From: an uncultured Eubacteriales bacterium
GTDB lineage: Bacteria > Bacillota > Clostridia > Oscillospirales > Acutalibacteraceae
Assembly (NCBI GenBank): GCA_934486755.1
Contig: CAKSQT010000004.1
Span: 1 to 55,716, forward strand
DNA: 55,716 nucleotides
Direction: 5' to 3'
Notes under the pieces: generated by a model
The model's database searches: none
Told to the model about the DNA's origin: nothing
The model's input: only the letters and a program-made list of their open reading frames with translations
Program-made: the position numbers and the translations under genes
Shown here: piece by piece, positions 50,236 to 55,716 of the stretch
Layout of the letters: every line of letters begins with the position of its first letter
How positions within the stretch are numbered: position 1 is the stretch's first letter

Positions 50236-51684
50236 ATGATGGTACTTACAAAGACTTTAATCAAAAGGTCGGAGGAGAACGCCGTTCAAAGCGGCGCTTT
50301 TTCTTATGAACAGCTTATGCTTAACGCAGGCACGCGCGCCGCGCGGATTATCGACAGCCGCTATACCGCGAACGGCAAAAAAATAACCGTTGTTTGCGGA
50401 AGCGGAAACAACGGGGGCGACGGTTTTGTCGCCGCGGCGGAGCTTAAACGGCTCGGCGCCGACGTTTCGGTTATGACGCCGCTCGGCGAGCCTAAAACCG
50501 AAAACGCAAGACTCTATTTTTCAGAGCTTTCCGACATTCCCGTTGTCGGTTCGGTTGACGGCGGAGCGGATATAATAATCGACGCAATATTCGGAATAGG
50601 GCTTGACCGCGCGGTTACGGGCAGACCCGCACAGGTCATAGATGAAATAAATTCAAAAAACGCCGTTAGAATTTCTCTTGATATACCGAGCGGTGTTTTC
50701 TGCGACAGCGGCGAAGTAAAAGGCGCGGCGGTCGATGCCGATATGACCGTAACCTTTATAGCGTTAAAGCCGTGCTTCTTCCTGCCCGACGGCTTGGATT
50801 ACTGCGGCGAGGTCGCCGTTGCCGACATCGGCGTAACGCCCTGCGGATACGATTACCGCACCATTGAGGCACCCGTGTTCAAAAAACGCCGCCGCAACTC
50901 CCATAAAGGCACCTACGGCACGGCGCTCAATATCTGCGGAAGTTACGGTATGGCAGGCGCGGCTATACTCTCGGCAAGGGCGGCGCTGAGAAGCGGAGTC
51001 GGCATACTTAAAGCCGTTATCCCCGAAAGCATTTATGAGGCCTTTACCGCCTGCGCGCCCGAATGTGTGTGCGTTCCTGTAAAGCAGGGCGAAAACGGCT
51101 CGCCCGACAGCGGCGATAAAAATATATACAAAGCTCTTGAAAACGCCGACGCGGTGCTTGTCGGCTGCGGTCTTAAAGACACAGAGGACACGCTTGAAAT
51201 AACCAAAACCGTCCTAAAAACCGCAACCGTCCCCGCGGTTATAGACGCTGACGGAATAAACGCGGTAAGCCGAAGCATAGATATATTACGAGAGTGCAAT
51301 GCTCCCGTTATAATCACTCCGCACCCGGGCGAGATGTCGCGGCTGTGCGGAATATCCGTAAAAGAGGTTGAGTCCGACCGAATCGGCTGTGCCGTATCCT
51401 TTGCGAAAAAATACGGCTGTACCGTGGTTCTGAAAGGCGCGAACACCGTTATCGCCTCGGCTGACGGCGAGGTGTTCTTCAACACAACAGGCAACGCGGG
51501 TATGGCGACAGGAGGCAGCGGCGACGTCCTTTCGGGAATACTCGTTTCCCTATTAGCACAGGGTATGGAACCGCTCGCCGCCGCAAAGGCCGCGGTCTAT
51601 CTTCACGGTTTGGCAGGCGATAAAGCCGCCGAAAAACGCAGTCAGCACGCTATGCTGCCGTCGGATATTATTGAACAGCTTTAA
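50236..51684 (+). CDS. nnr: Bifunctional NAD(P)H-hydrate epimerase/dehydratase
   Basis: Repairs hydrated NAD(P)H. The N-terminal epimerase part (about 1-210; CGSGNNGGDGFVAAAELKR, IIDAIFGIGLDR) is followed by the ADP/ATP-dependent dehydratase part (about 220-482; GTYGTALNICGSYGMAGAAILSARAALRSG, KGANTVIAS, NAGMATGGSGDVLSGILVSLLAQG, YLHGLAGD). Length of 482 is normal. SD AGGAGTG is 10 bases before the ATG. Confidence 0.93.
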   Translation: MMVLTKTLIKRSEENAVQSGAFSYEQLMLNAGTRAARIIDSRYTANGKKITVVCGSGNNGGDGFVAAAELKRLGADVSVMTPLGEPKTENARLYFSELSDIPVVGSVDGGADIIIDAIFGIGLDRAVTGRPAQVIDEINSKNAVRISLDIPSGVFCDSGEVKGAAVDADMTVTFIALKPCFFLPDGLDYCGEVAVADIGVTPCGYDYRTIEAPVFKKRRRNSHKGTYGTALNICGSYGMAGAAILSARAALRSGVGILKAVIPESIYEAFTACAPECVCVPVKQGENGSPDSGDKNIYKALENADAVLVGCGLKDTEDTLEITKTVLKTATVPAVIDADGINAVSRSIDILRECNAPVIITPHPGEMSRLCGISVKEVESDRIGCAVSFAKKYGCTVVLKGANTVIASADGEVFFNTTGNAGMATGGSGDVLSGILVSLLAQGMEPLAAAKAAVYLHGLAGDKAAEKRSQHAMLPSDIIEQL

Positions 51685-51720
51685 CGGGAGCAGCGCACGT
51701 TTTTGAAAGGACGTGTGTCT

Positions 51721-52227
51721 GTGAAAAAATTAATTTGCATAGTTTTCGTAGTTTTGTCCCTTTGCGGCTGTTCCGAGAAGCGTTCCTCGGTAAAACCCGT
51801 ATTAAAAGGCATATCTTTCAATGCCGAAATAACCTGCTATAACGAATGTTATACCGCCGCCTGCACCGTTTCGGAGGACGGCGCGATTTCAGCCGAGGTA
51901 ACCTCGCCCGACGAGCTGAAAGGACTTAAATTCGCCGTCAAAAACGGTGACATAACAACGGAATTTGACGGCATTTCCGCAACCGAAAAGCTGAAAGACC
52001 TGCCTGTGTGCGGCGCTTACACCGCTATGATAGATGTGCTTTGCGATGTTATGAACAGCGAAGACCCCGTGATAAACGACGGCAACGAGCTTTTCATAAA
52101 CGCAGGCACCGAAAACGGCAAATACCGCCTTTCGATTGCCCCAACGGGTCTGCCGCTCTCCCTCGAAATACCCGACCAAGGCTTTAAAATGGAGTTTTTT
52201 GACGCCCAGCTGAATACAGCGCACTAA
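51721..52227 (+). CDS. Small lipoprotein of unknown function
   Basis: About 168 residues from a GTG start (KKLICIVFVVLSLCGC is the lipoprotein signal). AAAGG lies 10 bases before GTG; the TTG six codons further upstream is less likely. The mature part is an all-beta protein with regular hydrophobic alternation (GISFNAEITCYNECYTAACTV; ISAEVTSPDELKGLKFAV), of the LolA/DUF-type baseplate; no family assigned. Follows nnr after 36 bases. The gene ends 23 bases before cassette B. Confidence 0.6.
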   Translation: MKKLICIVFVVLSLCGCSEKRSSVKPVLKGISFNAEITCYNECYTAACTVSEDGAISAEVTSPDELKGLKFAVKNGDITTEFDGISATEKLKDLPVCGAYTAMIDVLCDVMNSEDPVINDGNELFINAGTENGKYRLSIAPTGLPLSLEIPDQGFKMEFFDAQLNTAH

Positions 52228-52249
52228 ACGAAACAGAGACACCTGCGAT

Positions 52250-52313
52250 AATTCGTAATTCGTAATGCGTAATTAATATATCAGTTTAATAGGATAAAAA
52301 ATTAGAGTTTAGC
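52250..52313 (+). repeat. Left terminal inverted repeat of cassette B
   Basis: AATTCGTAATTCGTAATGCG through TTAGAGTTTAGC; about 90% like the left arm of cassette A by eye. Confidence 0.8.
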
Positions 52314-52508
52314 AAGACAAAATAAGATTGACACACCTGCCTCCCTCTGACGAGGGAGGTGGATTTTTGCGTAAGCAAAAAGACGGAGGGAGAGACAAAT
52401 TCTCCGCATAAAAACACGGTTTTTTCTCTCCCTCAGTCAACTGCGTTGACAGCTCCCTCGTCAGAGGGCGCCAACAAATTTTTCAATTTTATTTCTGCTA
52501 AACTCTAA
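52302..52508. repeat. Inner miniature repeat, 207-base form
   Basis: Ends TTAGAGTTTAGC / GCTAAACTCTAA. The core has CTCCCTCTGACGAGGGAGG, then GCGTAAGCAAAAAGACGGAGG and the reverse relation CTCCCTCGTCAGAGGG, a long fold-back. Confidence 0.8.
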
Positions 52509-52523
52509 TTTTCTGCTGTTTTA

Positions 52524-52754
52524 TCACCTTTTCGGGAAAGGCATATTTTCAGGCAGACCCAAAATATAGTCGGCAGAAACATTATAATACTTGCAAAGAG
52601 TTATTAAATGTTCAATCGGTAAAGGTCGGTTGCCTTTTTCATATTCACTGTAATATTGCTGTGTTGTACCCAGAATTTTTGCAATATCTTTTTGATTTGT
52701 TTTCGGTTCTCTATCTTCCCTTAAATCTCTTAAAACTTCATAGTATTTTTTCAT
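52524..52754 (-). CDS. XRE-type helix-turn-helix regulator of cassette B
   Basis: A 76-residue Cro/C1-type repressor. The helix-turn-helix is TNQKDIAKILGTTQQYYSEYEKGNRPLPIEHLITLCKYYNVSADYILGL, near residues 19-67. Start ATG at 52754 after AGGGG is preferred; the open frame begins 7 codons earlier. Divergent from the 103-aa gene; its likely sites are two palindromes in the gap. Confidence 0.85.
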   Translation of the reverse strand: MKKYYEVLRDLREDREPKTNQKDIAKILGTTQQYYSEYEKGNRPLPIEHLITLCKYYNVSADYILGLPENMPFPKR

Positions 52755-52794
52755 TATACTACACCCCTGCAACAAATATTAAAAATTATAACAA

Positions 52795-52810
52795 ACACCA
52801 TATATGGTGT
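52795..52810. promoter_or_regulatory. Operator 1, ACACCATATATGGTGT
   Basis: A perfect 16-base palindrome two bases upstream of the -35 of the 103-aa promoter and within the likely divergent promoter of the regulator. Confidence 0.8.
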
Positions 52811-52811
52811 A

Positions 52812-52840
52812 TTGACATTACATCATATATGGTGTATAAT
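52812..52840 (+). promoter_or_regulatory. Promoter of the 103-aa gene in cassette B
   Basis: TTGACA (52812-52817), 17-base spacer, TATAAT (52835-52840), all consensus. The spacer is largely the second operator. Confidence 0.85.
52820..52835. promoter_or_regulatory. Operator 2, ACATCATATATGGTGT
   Basis: The palindrome with one mismatch; it fills the promoter spacer and is 25 bases from operator 1 centre to centre. Occupation would block transcription of the 103-aa gene. Confidence 0.75.
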
Positions 52841-52873
52841 CTAATTTAAAATATTTTTGTGAGGTAAAAAAAT

Positions 52874-53185
52874 ATGGAATTTTCGGATATGATGAAAAGG
52901 TGTAAGTTATTAGAAATAAGCAACTATCTTATCGGATACGGTGAATCGGCAGTAGAAAGTAAGGATTTGGATTTTGCTGCTGCTATAAGAAATATGGAAA
53001 AGCAAACAAATAAATTTTTGGAGGAACATTTTGAATACCAAGAGGAACGCGACGCTGTTTCCAACGAAATGGCAAGCCGAGAAACGGTTACAAGAGAAAT
53101 ATATTTTCAAATGGGATTTATAGCAGGAATAAATTTATCAAGAGAAATAGAAAGAAAAACAAAAGAACTTAATAGAAAAAAATAA
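52874..53185 (+). CDS. Cassette-borne 103-aa protein, copy B
   Basis: Homologue of the copy A protein at 4969-5280; both ends identical (MEFSDMMKRCKL and YFQMGFIAGINLSREIERK), with divergence in the centre. SD GTGAGG before the ATG. Unknown function; charged, soluble, helical. Placed under a strong promoter under tight repression, which suggests that high expression is costly or signal-dependent. Confidence 0.78.
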   Translation: MEFSDMMKRCKLLEISNYLIGYGESAVESKDLDFAAAIRNMEKQTNKFLEEHFEYQEERDAVSNEMASRETVTREIYFQMGFIAGINLSREIERKTKELNRKK

Positions 53186-53261
53186 TATAAATTAGAGTTT
53201 AGCAGAAAAAATAAGATTGATTTACCCGCCTCCCTCTGACGAGGGAGGTGGATTTTTGCGT

Positions 53262-53535
53262 AGGCAAGCGGTAATAAATCCGAACCCGTTTTTCGTGTGC
53301 AGATTTTTCGCATTGCTTTGTTAAAATACTCGTTAATCCGAAAGGATTAACTGCGTTTTGTGCCTTGCCCTGCAAAAAATCTGCTACACGTAAAATCTGC
53401 GACCTAAAAAGAGTGTATTTTAGAGTGGATTTTTATGCGGAGAAGGCAGCAAGGCTGTCGCCTTGCAACGACGACAAGTGAAAATACGCCGAAAAGACGC
53501 CGTTTTAGGCGGATTCGGATTATTACCGCTTGCCT
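53262..53535. repeat. Nested fold-back element 1, 274 bases
   Basis: Left end AGGCAAGCGGTAATAAATCC; right end its reverse complement with one A fewer. A further inner inverted pair (GTGCAGATTTTT / AAAAAATCTGC) suggests a long foldback. Confidence 0.75.
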
Positions 53536-53536
53536 A

Positions 53537-53691
53537 GGTTGATGAGGGTTGAACACGTTACGGTTTCACTTGCCGTCTTTTACCGCCTTGCTTGCGTTTA
53601 TTATTGTAAGGCTGTCGTATTACAAGTGATGAGACAAGAAAAGACAAAAAATTATTATTTGTAGGCGTGACGGGTTCAACCCTCATCAACC
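53537..53691. repeat. Nested fold-back element 2, 155 bases
   Basis: Perfect 18-bp ends: GGTTGATGAGGGTTGAAC (53537-53554) and its reverse complement (53674-53691). It starts 1 base after element 1. Confidence 0.75.
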
Positions 53692-53813
53692 CATCAAAAA
53701 GACGGAGGGAGAGAAATTTTTCACATAAAAAGGCGGTCTTTTCTCTCCCTCAGTCAACTACGTTGACAGTTCCCTCGTCAGAGGGCACCAACGGCATTTT
53801 CAATTTTATTTCC

Positions 53814-53877
53814 GCTAAACTCTAATTTTTTATCCCGTTAAACGGGTATTTTAATTACGAATTACGCATTACGAATT
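53814..53877 (-). repeat. Right terminal inverted repeat of cassette B
   Basis: GCTAAACTCTAA through a CCCGTTAAACGGG palindrome to AATTACGCATTACGAATT. Confidence 0.8.
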
Positions 53878-53903
53878 ATTATGGGTGCAAAGCACACCGA
53901 CAT

Positions 53904-54017
53904 CTAATACCTATTAATCCAAACCCGCATATCACATTCTTCATCGGTTACCTTCTCGCACCACTCGGTTCTGGCGTTTTCGCCAGGCACCTCAATAGCA
54001 AGGTGCTGAAAAACCGT
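53904..54017 (-). pseudogene. C-terminal fragment of a cupin-domain protein
   Basis: The open frame reads FQHLAIEVPGENARTEWCEK and ends VWINRY, the tail of a cupin/carboxymuconolactone-type protein (family endings like HLAVEVPGEN). The N-terminal cupin is absent; an in-frame stop lies at 54018-54020. The fragment abuts a LysR fragment on the other strand. Confidence 0.55.
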
Positions 54018-54019
54018 TT

Positions 54020-54601
54020 ATGGACCTATGGTACAAAGTGAACCAGAGCTTTCCCGACTACCGTCTTCACCTTGTCCCGTTTGAGGACAATCACGAGGGT
54101 ATTTTGAGCGAGATTGGCAAGCTCGGCGAGAAGTTTGATTTTTTGGTCGGCGTGTGCGACTCGAAGGCGTGGCTTTCGCTCTGCAACTTCTTGCCCCTCG
54201 GAAGATATAAAAAGATGATCGCCGTATCGCGCGAACATCGGCTCGCAAAAAAAGACCGTATAGATATTGAAGATCTATACGGCGAAACGCTTATGATGGT
54301 AAGCAAGGGAGATTCGGGCGTGAACGATTTTTTGCGCAACGACCTTGAAAAAAACCATCCGCAGATAGAGATTGAGGACACGCCGCAGTTTTACGATATG
54401 TTGGTCTTCAACCGATGTGCCGAAACAGGCAACGTACTGCTCACAATAGAATGTTGGAAAGACGTCCACCCAGGGCTTGTGTCAATCCCCGTTAATTGGG
54501 ATTACTCAATACCCTACGGTCTGCTTTACGGTCTTAACGCCGACCCCGATGTTTTGAAATTTGTTGAAACGGTTAAGGCGCACGGCATAGTTTTCTTGTA
54601 A
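54020..54601 (+). pseudogene. LysR effector-binding domain fragment
   Basis: 193 codons from the first ATG; encodes the LysR substrate-binding domain (FDFLVGVCDSKAWLSLCNFLP; DRIDIEDLYGETLMMVSKGDSG; GNVLLTIECWKD) without the N-terminal DNA-binding helix-turn-helix. No SD is seen before the ATG. The end (KAHGIVFL) appears abrupt, at a join with an integrase fragment. Confidence 0.7.
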
Positions 54602-54775
54602 ATGCTTCTTGTATGCGATTACAGTTTCTTTTGTAATATCAGGGTTTTGCGTATATACAGAAAACGCTTTGACATCACGGATATACTTCTCAACTGTTGT
54701 CGCACTCCTTTCCTCTAAGATTAGATGTTCCTTAAATTCGGCAATTATTTTTGCCGTAATAATTCGTCCTTTCAT
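54578..54775 (-). pseudogene. Tyrosine integrase N-terminal fragment
   Basis: The N-terminal SAM-like core-binding domain of a phage/ICE-type integrase: ITAKIIAEFKEHLILEERSATTVEKYIRDVKAF (6-38), then YKKHLQENYAVR. After about 66 residues homology stops at the LysR fragment; the catalytic domain is missing. Confidence 0.7.
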
Positions 54776-54856
54776 TCTTTTCCCCTCCGAGTGTTTTTTA
54801 ATATTTTACCCGAAAGTCACAGAAAGAATAATTGTTTTCTTAAATACATTATTGCG

Positions 54857-54902
54857 AAAAAAGCGTTGTAAGAAAAATCAAATTTCCCTTACAACGCTTT
54901 TT
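54857..54902 (-). terminator. Terminator after the serine recombinase
   Basis: Stem AAAAAGCGTTGTAAG / CTTACAACGCTTTTT with U-run in the reverse direction. Confidence 0.82.
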
Positions 54903-54924
54903 AAATTCGAGGCAAAAAATATGC

Positions 54925-55716
54925 TCAAAGCCCGAAATTGAGAGCTTTGAGCAATGGTGCAGCGAGTGCATTAATATCCGAACCCAAGCCTGATTTTTCA
55001 AGCTCGGTGAAATTGATTGTTTTAGTGCCGTCTTTGTAGTTGAATGTAAACGTAATCCTGTCGTCATAAAGGATAATTGCATTGACAAAGCTGTCAATCA
55101 GCCTGCGACGGTGGTCAAGCCTCTTGGTATTAAGCTTTCTGAACCGATGAAACCAAAAAATAATTTGTTCACGGGAAAGCGTTGGCTTTGCCATTTCTTC
55201 CTTGATAATCTGAACGGAAAGTTCGCTTTTTTGCTTTTCAAGGCTTTCGAGCCGTTCTTTTGTAGAAGCGGTTAAAATACCTTGTTGAATGGCATCAAGC
55301 ATATTATCAATGGATTTTTGCGTATCGGCAAAACGCTTTTTGAGCAGCGGCAGTGCGGTGTTTTCCTTGCTTTGCAATTTCATTACCGTATCGGCAAGTT
55401 TCTCAATCAGCTCATCGTCAAAAATCAACTTCTTGATCTGCTCGATTACAAGATTTTCAATCCATTCTTTTTTAACTGTTTTCTTGTCACAGTCCTTGTG
55501 ATTTTTTACGCTTGCACATTTGTAATAACGGTGAACCTTGTTCCTGCCTGTTCCGCTTTCACCGACCATATAGCATTGGCATTTTCCGCAAAACAGTTTT
55601 GTTGTCAGCAGGTATTCGTCCTCGGCTTTATGTTTAGCCGGGGCTTTTTTGTTTGCCGCCATGCGTTCCTGCACACGGTTGAATAAATCCTCGGGGATAA
55701 TTGCCGGTATACCGTT
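54925..55716 (-). CDS. Large serine recombinase, C-terminal part (partial)
   Basis: The frame remains open past the right edge (NGIPAIIPEDLFNRVQERM lies in the last bases), so only the C-terminal 263 residues are seen. Zinc ribbon LFCGKCQCYMVGESG ... YYKCASVKNHKDC; a coiled-coil (LLKKRFADTQKSIDNMLDAIQQG; LESLEKQKSELSVQIIKEE) and the end domain follow. Typical of Tn/ICE/phage integrases of the resolvase family. Catalytic serine domain is outside the window. Confidence 0.88.
   Translation of the reverse strand, partial: NGIPAIIPEDLFNRVQERMAANKKAPAKHKAEDEYLLTTKLFCGKCQCYMVGESGTGRNKVHRYYKCASVKNHKDCDKKTVKKEWIENLVIEQIKKLIFDDELIEKLADTVMKLQSKENTALPLLKKRFADTQKSIDNMLDAIQQGILTASTKERLESLEKQKSELSVQIIKEEMAKPTLSREQIIFWFHRFRKLNTKRLDHRRRLIDSFVNAIILYDDRITFTFNYKDGTKTINFTELEKSGLGSDINALAAPLLKALNFGL

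Larger units (their letters stand above)
53192..53825. repeat. Inner miniature repeat, 634-base form with nested insertions
   Basis: Ends TTAGAGTTTAGC / GCTAAACTCTAA. Compared with the 207-base copy it is split in the GCGTA...AAAAAGACGG region by two further elements (53262-53535 and 53537-53691). No coding region was found in it. Confidence 0.75.
52250..53877. mobile_element. Cassette B: repeat-bounded mobile element with cargo
   Basis: About 1.63 kb between left arm 52250-52313 and right arm 53814-53877, the same inverted repeats as cassette A. Inside: an inner repeat of 207 bases, an XRE regulator (minus), a 103-aa gene (plus) with a repressible promoter between, and a second inner repeat of 634 bases holding two more nested fold-back elements. 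No transposase is encoded. Confidence 0.7.

Noticed and set aside
53192..53825. Possible CRISPR-like repeats or a non-coding RNA gene in cassette B
   Set aside because: Repeats are inverted and nested, not direct and regularly spaced; nothing suggests spacers or cas genes.

Overview
The window looks like chromosomal DNA of a low-to-medium-GC Firmicute of the class Clostridia, probably a gut Oscillospiraceae/Ruminococcaceae-type bacterium (inference). Grounds: sigma-A promoters of the TTGACA-17-TATAAT type, strong GGAGG ribosome binding sites, the Asp23-FakA-RecG gene order, HrcA/CIRCE control of a heat-shock gene, a YesM/YesN two-component system, a BMP-type nucleoside importer, Gram-positive-type GalT and lipobox lipoproteins. 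No tRNA, rRNA operon or CRISPR array was seen; one structural RNA gene (RNase P RNA) and one riboswitch are present.

Layout. 1-2437 (minus): a zinc-type ABC importer and its Fur/Zur repressor, with a promoter and a near-perfect palindromic operator. 2585-4829 (plus): two orphan phage tail-fibre-like genes. 4821-5868: mobile cassette A, with long terminal inverted repeats around a ribbon-helix-helix regulator, a 20-aa peptide gene and a 103-aa protein. 5897-8304 (minus): AEC transporter and galT. 8454-14945 (plus): YmdB phosphoesterase, peptide-type substrate-binding lipoprotein, Asp23, FakA and RecG. 14926-20532: P-loop ATPase, RNase P RNA, cell-wall cysteine hydrolase, Hsp20 with CIRCE, AraC regulator and DMT transporter. 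20542-21911: methyltransferase and TetR regulator with an 18+18-bp operator.

21926-35580 (minus) is one long sugar-use operon: two ABC sugar permeases, YesN-type response regulator, YesM-type histidine kinase, xylose isomerase, xylulokinase, zinc alcohol dehydrogenase, family-2 glycoside hydrolase and an FAD oxidoreductase. Two direct repeats 20 bp apart sit just upstream of a weak -35 and are the likely response-regulator site. No solute-binding protein gene is present. 35581-41406 (minus) is a purine-salvage operon: a guanine-type riboswitch with terminator and antiterminator, xpt, and a BMP-family ABC importer (lipoprotein, ATPase, two permeases).

41533-47677 holds an FAD protein of the COG2509 type, a Gld-like ABC system (ATPase, permease, GldG, DUF4340) and a membrane protein. 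47674-49585 is a PqqD-like protein with an ABC exporter, suggestive of peptide modification and export. 49703-52227 has a small membrane protein, NAD(P)H-hydrate repair enzyme and a lipoprotein. 52250-53877 is mobile cassette B, with the same inverted repeats and the same 103-aa protein family as cassette A but a different regulator (XRE helix-turn-helix). 53904-55716 is a graveyard: cupin and LysR fragments joined by a deletion, an integrase fragment, and the C-terminal part of a large serine recombinase running off the window.

The most novel-looking system is the pair of cassettes A and B: a non-autonomous repeat element carrying a conserved small protein, each copy guarded by a different cassette-encoded DNA-binding protein with visible palindromic sites in its promoters.
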